Below, one piece after another: positions 37,245-44,518 of a DNA stretch of 64,000 bases. Within the stretch, counting starts at the first letter, position 1, and every line of letters starts with the position of its first letter. Location of the stretch: the NCBI RefSeq assembly GCF_000709345.1, contig NZ_KL448325.1:124001-188000 (forward strand), given 5' to 3'. Position numbers and translations under genes: made by a program. The notes under the pieces were generated by a model. That model had not been told where the DNA came from. It ran no database searches and was given only the letters and a program-made list of their open reading frames with translations. This DNA comes from Polaromonas glacialis. Lineage in GTDB: Bacteria > Pseudomonadota > Gammaproteobacteria > Burkholderiales > Burkholderiaceae_C.

Positions 37245-37709
37245 ATGCCCATAGATCGAGACAAGCACGACAAACAAGCGGTCCTGCGCCAACACGCTAC
37301 GCTCAACCCGCGTCCGCACGGCGTCACTCACGCACTGTTCGCCAGCAACGCGTTCTTCGACCCCGACGATGTACTGCAGGTCAAGTACGAGATGCTGCGA
37401 CTGGTCAACATCGACAAGCGCTCGATCAGCGAGGCTGCCAAGGCCTGCGGCTTTTCGCGTCCCTCGTTCTACCAAGCCATGACGGCCTTCGAGAACGGCG
37501 GCTTGGCGGGTTTACTTGCCCACAAGAGTGGTCCGCACGGTGGCCACAAACTCACGCCAACGGTGCTGCAGTTCGTCTGCGAGGCGCGTACTACCGATCC
37601 GAACGTTCGTGCCGAGCGCCTGGCCGAGTTGGTGCAGCAACATTTCGGGGTGCAAGTTCACCCTCGCAGCATCGAGCGGCAGTTGCTGCGCAAAAAAAAA
37701 CAGCGCTGA
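37245..37709 (+). CDS. Helix-turn-helix protein of the serine-recombinase element
   Basis: A protein of 154 residues. The middle contains a homeodomain-like HTH (IDKRSISEAAKACGFSRPSFYQAM, roughly residues 58-80), followed by GGLAGLLAHKSGPHGGHKLT and a second helical part, ERLAELVQQHFGVQVHPRSIERQLLR, the pattern seen in IS630/HTH_29-type domains. A GAGGAGG site four bases before the ATG at 37245 is the strongest in the region. It ends with a run of nine A (37692-37700) followed by the stop at 37709. It probably regulates the operon or aids the recombinase as a directionality factor; role inferred from position. Confidence 0.82.
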   Translation: MPIDRDKHDKQAVLRQHATLNPRPHGVTHALFASNAFFDPDDVLQVKYEMLRLVNIDKRSISEAAKACGFSRPSFYQAMTAFENGGLAGLLAHKSGPHGGHKLTPTVLQFVCEARTTDPNVRAERLAELVQQHFGVQVHPRSIERQLLRKKKQR

Positions 37710-37714
37710 TACTT

Positions 37715-38002
37715 GTGTCGCCAGCGCCGCTGCTGCGCGACGACAGTTTGGTTGCACGCTACGAGGATCTGCGCCAACAGGTGCTTGGCCAATCGACCGT
37801 TCAACCCCAGGGCCTGGCTTTGTTCACCCGTCGCGGAATGTGCGCCTGGATGCAGGCGTGGAGTCAGTGCGTGGCGCCGACGCCGACGCCCGCGCCGCCA
37901 CAGGGTGACCAGCAGATCTGTCCAGCGCAGTTGCACAGGGACGTTGCAATGCTGCTGGCCAGTATGGTTTTGTTCAATCGGCAGGAGGCCCTCGTATGTT
38001 GA
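37715..38002 (+). CDS. Small conserved-position protein upstream of the recombinase
   Basis: A frame of 95 residues from a GTG start: VSPAPLLRDDSLVARYEDLRQQVLGQ, then GLALFTRRGMCAWMQAW and QLHRDVAMLLASMVLFNR. It starts five bases after the HTH stop and overlaps the recombinase start by seven bases (37996-38002), so it is a real middle gene of the operon. Proteins of this kind recur between HTH and recombinase genes in such elements; no function is known. The frame also extends upstream into the HTH gene's A9 run, where one slip would fuse the two. Confidence 0.7.
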   Translation: MSPAPLLRDDSLVARYEDLRQQVLGQSTVQPQGLALFTRRGMCAWMQAWSQCVAPTPTPAPPQGDQQICPAQLHRDVAMLLASMVLFNRQEALVC

Positions 38003-40086
38003 ATGATCACCATCAGAAGGTGCAGGCCAGTCACCTCAAGCGCAACGCCTACCTCTATGTCCGCCAGTCGACGCTGCGCCAGGTGTTCGAGAACACCGAG
38101 AGCACCAAGCGCCAGTACGGCTTGCGCCAACGCGCCGTGGCCCTTGGCTGGGCAGACGAACGCGTCATCGTCATCGATACCGATCTTGGCCAGTCCGGCG
38201 CCGCCACGGATCGCGAAGGCTTCCAGCGCTTGGTCGCCGAAGTCGGCATGGGCCACGCGGGCATCGTGCTGGGTCTGGAGGTCTCGCGCCTGGCACGCAA
38301 CTCCATGGACTGGCATCGGTTGCTGGAGATCTGCGCGCTCACCTCGACGCTGATCTGCGACGAGGATGGCGTTTATGACCCGGCACACTTCAACGACCGG
38401 TTGCTGCTGGGCCTGAAGGGCACCATGAGCGAGGCGGAACTGCATGTGCTGCGCGCGCGCCTGCAGGGCGGAATCCTGAACAAGGCGCGCCGCGGCGAGT
38501 TGGAGATGCGCCCGCCCGTGGGGTTGATCTACACCAGCGAGGGCACGCTCGTGCTCGATCCTGATCAGCAAGTCCAGCATTGCCTGAGGTGGCTGTTCGC
38601 AGCGTTCGCCCGCACCGGCTCGGCCTGCGCCACGGTCAAGGCCGCGCGCGATGAGAAGCTGGCATTCCCGCGGCGCTGCGCCAAGGGTCCCCACAAGGGC
38701 GAACTGCTGTGGGGCAGCCTGACGCACGACCAGGTGCTTCGGGTGCTGCACAGTCCCCGATACGCTGGAGCGTTTGTTTATGGACGTTGCCATACGATCA
38801 AAACCATCGATGGCCGCACCCGGCTGCGTCGACGGCCGCGCGATGAATGGGTCACGTTGATCCCTGGCAGCCATGCCGGATATATCTCCTGGGACGAGTT
38901 CGAGCTCAACCAGCATCGCCTGCATGCTAACGCGCAGGCGAGGGGCACCGATCGGCGGCGCGGACCACCGCGCGAGGGGCCTGCGCTGCTGCAGGGAATG
39001 GTCTTGTGTGGGCGCTGCGGTCAACGCATGACGGTTCGCTATCACGATCGTCATGGGCAATTGTGTCCCGACTACATCTGCCAGCGCGAACGCATCAAGC
39101 ACGGTCAAGCGGTGTGCCAACACGCGCCCGGAACCGGCATTGACCAAGCGGTCGCAGCGATGCTCATCGAGGCGGTCAATCCGGTTGCGCTCGAGGTGTC
39201 GCTGGTCGTTCAACAGGAACTGCAGTCCCGCTTTGAAGAGGCCGACCGCATGCGCCATGCCCACGTTGAACGCGCGCAGTACGAATGCGAACTGGCGCAG
39301 CGACGATTCATGCGCGTTGATCCCGACAACCGGTTGGTGGCCGACTCCCTGGAGGCGGACTGGAACGAGAAGCTGCGCGCGCTGGGCGAGGCACGCGAGG
39401 AGTACACCCGTCGCCGAGACGAAGACGCACGCCTGTTGACTGACGAGCAGCGCAAAGCGATCGTGCAACTGGCCACCGACTTCCCTCGCCTGTGGAACGA
39501 TCCGGGTACGCTCGATCGCGATCGCAAACGCATGGTCAGATTGCTGGTGGAGGACGTCACCTTGAATCGTGACGACAAGATCACCATACATATTCGCTTC
39601 AAGGGTGGTGCGCGCAAGTCGCTGCATCTACCCCTGCCCAAGTGCTCCTGGCAGCAGCGTGTGACGCCGACTTCCGTGGTCCAGGAGATAGACCGCTTGC
39701 TTGACGAACACACCACTGCGCAGATCGCCGACGTTCTCAATGCCCGTGGATTCGCGCCGGGCGCGGGATCGGCATTCAATACACGGATGGTCGCGCGTCT
39801 GGCGCGCGACTACCATCTCAAACCACGATACGACCGATTGCGCGAGCGCGGCATGTTGACACTGCAAGAGATGGCCGACGCATTGCAAGTCACCGCCCAC
39901 ACTGTCAAGATCTGGCTGCGGCGCGGCCTGTTGCGAGGTCATGCCTACAGCGACAAGAACGAGTCCTTGTATGAACCACCAGGCGACCTGGCTCTCCGCA
40001 AGAAGCCCGGCGCCAAGCTCTCGCAGCGGCGTCTCGAGGCAACGGTTCCACCTGAACGTACGGAAGGAGTGCAGTATGCGACGTAG
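37996..40086 (+). CDS. Large serine recombinase
   Basis: A protein of 696 residues. The catalytic domain covers residues 15-165: NAYLYVRQSTLRQVFENTES with the nucleophile Ser, RAVALGWADERVIVIDTDLGQSG, and VLGLEVSRLARNSMDWHRLLE with the active-site Arg pair. The recombinase domain follows, then a zinc-ribbon at about 335-375 (VLCGRCGQRMTVRY, YICQRER, CQH) and a coiled-coil region (SRFEEADRMRHAHVERAQYECELAQRRFMRV). The C-terminal 100 residues add another helical DNA-binding domain (LQEMADALQVTAHTVKIWLRRG). It would excise and insert the element through 2-bp-staggered cuts. Nothing looks damaged, so the element may still be active. Confidence 0.95.
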   Translation: MLNDHHQKVQASHLKRNAYLYVRQSTLRQVFENTESTKRQYGLRQRAVALGWADERVIVIDTDLGQSGAATDREGFQRLVAEVGMGHAGIVLGLEVSRLARNSMDWHRLLEICALTSTLICDEDGVYDPAHFNDRLLLGLKGTMSEAELHVLRARLQGGILNKARRGELEMRPPVGLIYTSEGTLVLDPDQQVQHCLRWLFAAFARTGSACATVKAARDEKLAFPRRCAKGPHKGELLWGSLTHDQVLRVLHSPRYAGAFVYGRCHTIKTIDGRTRLRRRPRDEWVTLIPGSHAGYISWDEFELNQHRLHANAQARGTDRRRGPPREGPALLQGMVLCGRCGQRMTVRYHDRHGQLCPDYICQRERIKHGQAVCQHAPGTGIDQAVAAMLIEAVNPVALEVSLVVQQELQSRFEEADRMRHAHVERAQYECELAQRRFMRVDPDNRLVADSLEADWNEKLRALGEAREEYTRRRDEDARLLTDEQRKAIVQLATDFPRLWNDPGTLDRDRKRMVRLLVEDVTLNRDDKITIHIRFKGGARKSLHLPLPKCSWQQRVTPTSVVQEIDRLLDEHTTAQIADVLNARGFAPGAGSAFNTRMVARLARDYHLKPRYDRLRERGMLTLQEMADALQVTAHTVKIWLRRGLLRGHAYSDKNESLYEPPGDLALRKKPGAKLSQRRLEATVPPERTEGVQYAT

Positions 40087-40089
40087 TCC

Positions 40090-40425
40090 TTGTCGTTACT
40101 TACCGCCGGTCGGCTGCGAGACGCAGCCACGCCCAGGCGCTGCATGGTGGCGAGCATCGTTTCCCCCTTCATCGGGGAGCCGTTGTCCGAGTGAACAGTG
40201 AGCTGATTGGGCGTGATGCCCTGACGCTCGCAGATGGCCTGGAGCAGCCCGCTGGCCAACTCAGCACTCTCGCAGTCGTACACCTGCCAGCCAACGATCC
40301 TGCGGCTGAACAAATCCACAAACAGGTAAAGGTAGAAGTAGATGCCGCGTACCTCGGTGGGCAAGTAGCTGATGTCCCAGCAGTAAATCTGATCGGGCCC
40401 GGTGGCCACCAGCGCGCGTGGCTTG
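40090..40425 (-). pseudogene. IS3 OrfB transposase, middle fragment
   Basis: Encodes PRALVATGPDQIYCWDISYLP with the first catalytic Asp, IYFYLYLFVDLFSRRIVGWQVYDCES, and GITPNQLTVHSDNGSPMKGETM with the second Asp, ending SRSRPAVSND at the serine-recombinase element. The other edge is the IS66 terminus at 40426. Confidence 0.9.
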
Positions 40426-40485
40426 GTAACCGGTAACCCTGCGGCGTTGTTGACGCGTAAGCCCGAATGCTCAGGAAGGTCGGAG

Positions 40486-41022
40486 TCAGGGCGCGGCTTG
40501 CTTGCCAGAAGAAGGACGGCGCTGAGGTGTGCCGCCGGGCGCGGTGGCGGCGATGCATTCGACGAGATTGAAGGACGCCAGCAGCAGGTATTTCTCGGCA
40601 TCGCTGCGAACCGCCAGCAAGTCATGATCGCGCAAGTATCCGTGTACGAACGCCAGCAGATAGCGTTGCGCATGACCGTCGACGCGTTGTTGGGCGGCTT
40701 GCCGCATAAGCTCGGGACTCAAACCTTCGTCGAACCGAATGCTGCCATTGAGGCGCTGCAGGCAGCGCTCCTGAACGTCCTCCGTGATGAGGGGCCAGTC
40801 CAGCCTAGAGGCCTTGATGGCCTGGTAGGCCACCATCAGGATGTAAATCGGTACTTCCAGCTGTTGCAGGCTCACGCCCATGCGCTCGAGCACCAGCACC
40901 GAGGCCAGCAAGTTGGGCTGGCGCAGATAAATTTCGTCGGCCAGCTGCACGCGCTGTGCAGCGCTCATGCGTTCCACAGAAACGACCGCCTGGACGACCT
41001 GGGCCTGGGACAGCTCGCTCAT
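40486..41022 (-). CDS. IS66 accessory (fourth) protein of unknown function
   Basis: A protein of about 178 residues starting MSELSQAQVVQAVVSVERMSAAQ, largely helical, with EIYLRQPNLLASVLVLERMGVSLQQLEVPIYILMVAYQAIKAS and a C-terminal RYLLAFVHGYLRDHDLLAVRSDAEKYLLLASFN. Its ATG overlaps the tnpC stop (ATGA at 41019-41022), so it is translated with the transposase. The earlier ATG at 41070 lies within tnpC. Extra genes of this kind accompany some IS66 elements; its role in transposition or regulation is unknown. The family is recognisable by position only. Confidence 0.8.
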   Translation of the reverse strand: MSELSQAQVVQAVVSVERMSAAQRVQLADEIYLRQPNLLASVLVLERMGVSLQQLEVPIYILMVAYQAIKASRLDWPLITEDVQERCLQRLNGSIRFDEGLSPELMRQAAQQRVDGHAQRYLLAFVHGYLRDHDLLAVRSDAEKYLLLASFNLVECIAATAPGGTPQRRPSSGKQAAP

Positions 41023-42605
41023 GGAGCCAGATCCGAACGCAAGGGACGCTCGGCGAAGTGTTGCTTCCACAGCCGCGGGATGAGCTCATGCACGCGCTGC
41101 GCCGGCTGCATGCTGATGCGCTGCAAGACATCGACGAGGTAGGTGTATGGATCGATATCGTGCAGCCGGCATGTCGCGATCAGGCTTTGCACGATGCCGG
41201 CATGCTTGGCGCCCACCTCCGTCCAACAAAATAACCAATTCTTCTTGCCCATCGGAATCGGGCGCAGGGCACGTTCGATGTGGTTCGTGTCGATGGCCAC
41301 GTCAGCGTCTTCGAGGAAGACCGACAACCCCGCACGACGCTCGCGCACATAGGCCAAGGCCTTCGTCAACGGGTTTTTCGGCAACAGGCCCTGCTGTTCA
41401 AACTGCTGATCGACCCAGGTGAAGAATGCCTGAACCCGAGGCTTGCTGTGGGTGAGACGATGCACGCGCTTGGCCTCACCCGAGAGCTTGGCCTGGCGGA
41501 TATCGTCCTCGATCTGGTAGAGCGCGCCGATCTGGCGCAAGGCTTCGGCCGCCCCCTGGGGCTCGGCGCCCTGCGCTTCGAAGAACGCTCGCCTGGAGTG
41601 GGCCCAGCATTGAGCGTGGGTGATGCCGCTCTTGCTGGCGTAGCTGGCATAGGCCTCGTAGCCGTCGCTCAGCAGCACGGTGCCCGGTTTGCGTTTGAGG
41701 CCCAGGGCCTGCTGCACATGCTCATGGCGACGTGACTCGAAGTGCGGGAAGCACACCTCGTCATGTTCACCGTAAACCGGCCAGAAGTAGCTGGTCTTCA
41801 TCTTGCCGCCGCCGCCCAGACCGGCCTTGATCGGGGTCTCGTCCATCGTGATGACGCGGCTGGCACGGATCGACTCGAGCTGCGCCGTGTAGATGGGTTC
41901 GAGCAACTGTGCCGCTTGCTGCACCAGCTGTGTCAACCACGGCCGACTGGTCTTGAAGCCGGCCTCCTGGAGGCGCTGGTGTTGGCGGTACAGCGGCAGG
42001 TGCCAGCGGAACTTGTCCAGCAACACGCCGGCGATGAAGCTGACGTCGGCACGGCTGCCCTCGATGACGCCCAGCGGCGCGCTCGGACAGTGCAGGGTCT
42101 GCGTGTCGCGGCGCTTGATCACGGGGCGCACGTACTTGAGCACGACAAAGCTGCCTGGGCGCTGCGCCAGGCGGTGGCTGACCTTCTCGCCGATGACCTC
42201 GTACTGCTCGGGCGCCAGACCTTGTGCTTCGGGGTTGGGGACCTCGATGACCTGCACCGGCACCTTGGCCTCGTCGAAGAATGTCGCCGCCGCAGCCCCC
42301 TCATCGCTAAAGTCGCTGACGGTCCGGCGGCGCTTGTGGGCGGGAACGATCTGGGTGGTTTCGCTCTGATCGCCAGGCTGTGCAAGATCGCCCAGCAACT
42401 GGCCGAGGTGCATCTGCTGCGCATCGACCTGGGGCACAAAGCGCTCGCGCTTGTTGCCGAAGATCTGGCGCTTGAACCACTCGATCTGGCGTTTGAGCTC
42501 CTCGATCTGCGCGGCCTGGCTCTGCAGCATCTGCGCTATTTTCGCAGGCCCGAGCGCAGCCACCGCGATGGCATCAGGAACTCGGGGCGTCAGCGTCAAA
42601 GACAT
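41019..42605 (-). CDS. tnpC: IS66 transposase TnpC
   Basis: About 528 residues: an N-terminal coiled coil (KIAQMLQSQAAQIEELKRQIEWFKRQIFG, leucine-zipper-like), the NKRERFVPQ link, a zinc-binding/HTH middle, and the DDE core with SRVITMDETPIKAG (first Asp), VLLSDGYEAYASY (second Asp) and DVAIDTNHIERALRPIPMGKKNWLF (Glu), the hallmark IS66 end. The start at 42605 (MSLTLTPR) fits the family; the frame is open upstream within tnpB. Intact in sequence. Confidence 0.95.
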   Translation of the reverse strand: MSLTLTPRVPDAIAVAALGPAKIAQMLQSQAAQIEELKRQIEWFKRQIFGNKRERFVPQVDAQQMHLGQLLGDLAQPGDQSETTQIVPAHKRRRTVSDFSDEGAAAATFFDEAKVPVQVIEVPNPEAQGLAPEQYEVIGEKVSHRLAQRPGSFVVLKYVRPVIKRRDTQTLHCPSAPLGVIEGSRADVSFIAGVLLDKFRWHLPLYRQHQRLQEAGFKTSRPWLTQLVQQAAQLLEPIYTAQLESIRASRVITMDETPIKAGLGGGGKMKTSYFWPVYGEHDEVCFPHFESRRHEHVQQALGLKRKPGTVLLSDGYEAYASYASKSGITHAQCWAHSRRAFFEAQGAEPQGAAEALRQIGALYQIEDDIRQAKLSGEAKRVHRLTHSKPRVQAFFTWVDQQFEQQGLLPKNPLTKALAYVRERRAGLSVFLEDADVAIDTNHIERALRPIPMGKKNWLFCWTEVGAKHAGIVQSLIATCRLHDIDPYTYLVDVLQRISMQPAQRVHELIPRLWKQHFAERPLRSDLAP

Positions 42606-42610
42606 GGACC

Positions 42611-42997
42611 TTATGTTACCGAGGGCGCCTGCGGTACGGCACAGGATTGTCCCCAATTGCGCGGGCTGCGATAGCGCTTGTACTGCCGTTTGGGCTCGAT
42701 GCCCTCGAGCATGAGTTTCAACGCCGTCCAGTCCATCTCGCGGTGAACCACCGCACTCCAGTCACGCAAGAATGTCCCGGCCTCCAGTCGTTTGGCCCAC
42801 ACGCACCAGCCGCTGCGGTCAAAGTACAGCACCTTCATCTGCGTGGCGCGGCGGTTGACGAAGACAAACAGATGCCCGCTCAGCGGGTCCTGATGCAGCC
42901 CGTGCCGCGCCAGTGCGTACAGGCCATCGAAGGACAGCCTCATGCTCACCGGTTGACCAAAAAGGAAGACGCGAATCTGGCCTTCGGGGAAGAACAT
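42611..42997 (-). CDS. tnpB: IS66 accessory protein TnpB
   Basis: A protein of 128 residues with the Orf2 signature: IRVFLFGQPVSMRLSFDGLYALARHGLHQDPLSGHLFVFVNRRATQMKVLYFDRSGWCVWAKRLEAG. TnpB is required for IS66 transposition, though its biochemical role is unclear. The start shares one base with the tnpA stop (TGATG at 42997), and the stop lies five bases before tnpC. The C-terminal tail after SPRNWGQSCAV is a little longer than usual. Confidence 0.95.
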   Translation of the reverse strand: MFFPEGQIRVFLFGQPVSMRLSFDGLYALARHGLHQDPLSGHLFVFVNRRATQMKVLYFDRSGWCVWAKRLEAGTFLRDWSAVVHREMDWTALKLMLEGIEPKRQYKRYRSPRNWGQSCAVPQAPSVT

Positions 42998-43332
42998 CAG
43001 CGCCGAACCAGGGTGAGGGTCAGACCCGCGCCGAGGTCCAGGCGCAACTCCAGCGCCGGGCAGGGCGCGGGCGCACCCGAGCCCATCACACCCAAATCGA
43101 CGAAAGCCATCGGTGCCTGGCTTTGGGCGTCCTGCTTGAGCTGGCGAGGCACGCCAGCCCCACCAAGCAAGCGCGAACGCCAGCGGGCAAAGCTACTGCG
43201 GCACAGACCCTCACGGCGGCAGAACGCCTCTACCGTCAATCCGGCGCCTTCAAAGCGTTTGAACGCTTCGAGCCAGGCTTGCTCGTTCAAACGGTGACGG
43301 CGCTTTACGCCCTCGTTGACCATGGCTTGCAT
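42997..43332 (-). CDS. tnpA: IS66 accessory protein TnpA
   Basis: A protein of 111 residues with an N-terminal HTH typical of IS66 Orf1 (EAWLEAFKRFEGAGLTVEAFCRREGLCRSSFARWRSRL) and a C-terminal beta strand pair (LELRLDLGAGLTLTLVRR) common to this protein. It is the first gene after the right terminus and is coupled to tnpB. Confidence 0.93.
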   Translation of the reverse strand: MQAMVNEGVKRRHRLNEQAWLEAFKRFEGAGLTVEAFCRREGLCRSSFARWRSRLLGGAGVPRQLKQDAQSQAPMAFVDLGVMGSGAPAPCPALELRLDLGAGLTLTLVRR

Positions 43333-43418
43333 CGCTGTTGCTCCTCATCGTAAATCGATGAAGGCATTGTTCCCGGCGACACCTTTGCAAGGAAGGACGC
43401 CGTTCAGTTACCGGTTAC

Positions 43419-43817
43419 TGGCTTGCTGCGTTTTTGCGCCACCCGTTCCAGGCGGCGGTGCGTCAACTGGCCGGCTTCACGCAGCAGTCGGTACAGGGTC
43501 GACTCGCTGGCCACATACAGGCCCTGGTCAGCCAGGCGCGGCACGATCTGGCTTGGTGGCAGATCCTTGAACTCATCGCTGTTGACCACCTCCAGCGCAG
43601 CTTGTCGCTCCGCCTCACTGAACTTGTTGGGCGGCACGGTGATGCGGCGTTTGTCGCCGACCCTGAGGTCTCCCTCCTGGTTCTCCGGGCGTCTCCAGCG
43701 CTGAACAGTACGCGCATCCAACCCAATCAGGGCGCAGGCCTTTTGCAGACGTGCGCCACTGTCGCAGCACTGTCGGATCAGCGGCAGCAGGATCTGCCGC
43801 TGTTTGCAAGTGGTCAT
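43419..43817 (-). pseudogene. IS3 OrfB transposase, N-terminal fragment
   Basis: Starts MTTCKQRQILLPLIRQCC and includes KACALIGLDARTVQRWRRPE (HTH), RRITVPPNKFSEAERQAALEVVNSDEFKDLPPSQIVPRLADQGLYVASESTLYRLLREAGQL and RRLERVAQKRSKP, then is cut by IS66 at 43418. The ATG at 43817 overlaps the OrfA stop (ATGA). The missing core lies at 40090-40425 and the C-terminus at 36397-36741. Confidence 0.88.
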
Positions 43818-44322
43818 TTCTCCTCGTCCTCCCACAGGGCCTGGAACTTTTTTCGGCAAGCACCAGCAAAGCTGCGGCTTCCGCCAGCGCCTTCTCTTTT
43901 CGGTGCAGTTCACGCTGCAGCCCATCGTGTTTGACTTGCAGTTCACGCAACGCTGTCTTGGCTTCGCGCGATTCAGGCGCTGTGGCGCTGCAGAATGCTT
44001 CACCCCAGGCCTTCAGTTGGTGCTCAAACAACCCCTTCTCTCGGCACCATGCATGCAGCTGTGTCTGCGACATGGCATGCGTCTGGTTCAGCGCAAGCAA
44101 GCGCTGGGCAGGGCTCCACGATTGGGCCGGTAAGTCGTCAGGCAGTTGCGCTGCGGGGCCACCGACTTCATGCTTTTGGTTGGATTTGCTGATCCATTTT
44201 CTCAAGGTGCCCACCGCCATATTCAATTCATTGGCAACGTCCTGGACGCTGCGTGTGCCTCGTTGCCTGGCTTTGCTCAGGGCCTGTTCTTGGAATTCAG
44301 TTGAATGTCGATTTGTTGTCAT
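43814..44322 (-). pseudogene. IS3 OrfA with a shifted 3' end
   Basis: About 169 residues: MTTNRHSTEFQEQALSKARQ, an HTH in VQDVANELNMAVGTLRKWIS, and a leucine-zipper-like coiled coil (LRELQVKHDGLQRELHRKEKALAEAAALLVLAEK). The usual OrfA ending, KKFQALWEDEEK followed by a stop overlapping the OrfB ATG, is found one frame back at the run of six A (around 43848-43853). Either one A was lost or a -1 slip normally makes this ending. The unshifted frame runs on to 43615 without family similarity. Confidence 0.8.
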
Positions 44323-44518
44323 GAATAGCGCTCCAATGCGGATCATCCGCAATCACGGGGGAGCGGCAACTAGTCTGACACAGGGGGGTATGTTCACCGT
44401 ATCTCTCCTTGATCTAACCCGTGAGAGACGGTGGAATATGCGCTTATCAGGCTGCCCTTGAGGCGTCTGCGTGTCGTCTCACAAATGTCAGAACCGCTGG
44501 CCCCTTCGCCTTCGCGTC

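Larger units (their letters stand above)
36740..40091. mobile_element. Large-serine-recombinase element, 3.35 kb, inserted in IS3 OrfB
   Basis: The IS3 coding sequence breaks between GGGG-TT at 36740-36741 and TT-GTCG at 40090-40091, so the target dinucleotide TT is present at both junctions, the 2-bp crossover expected of a serine recombinase. Everything between is foreign to IS3 and all genes face right: a DUF5372-like frame, an HTH protein, a small protein and a 696-residue recombinase. The ends show no long inverted repeat, again as expected for serine-recombinase mobility. Confidence 0.82.
40426..43418 (-). mobile_element. IS66-family element, 2.99 kb, inserted in IS3 OrfB
   Basis: Both ends read GTAACCGGTAAC inward, followed after four unlike bases by CGGCGT, giving an imperfect terminal inverted repeat. 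The 7-base direct repeat TGGCTTG flanks it (40419-40425 and 43419-43425), close to the 8-bp duplication of the family. It carries tnpA, tnpB, tnpC and a fourth gene, all on the minus strand and overlapping or abutting. Its excision restores the IS3 frame as RSKPRALVATG. Confidence 0.9.
36373..44373 (-). mobile_element. IS3-family insertion sequence split by two later insertions
   Basis: The ends carry short inverted repeats, CTAGTTGTCGC on the left and GCGGCAACTAG on the right (one mismatch). Removing the serine-recombinase element (36742-40091 with one TT) and the IS66 element (40426-43418 with one TGGCTTG) rejoins a continuous OrfB with motifs in the right order. The rebuilt IS is about 1.66 kb. 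No obvious target duplication was found at the outer ends. Confidence 0.85.

Noticed and set aside
37864..39627. Long minus-strand open frame over the serine recombinase (587 codons)
   Set aside because: It is antisense to a well-supported recombinase with intact motifs; the reading has no family pattern and reflects GC-rich codon bias.
40457..40480. GTAAGC at 40457 considered as the left IS66 end
   Set aside because: The GTAACCGGTAAC at 40426 matches the right end exactly inward and gives a 7-base duplication that restores the IS3 frame; GTAAGC does neither.
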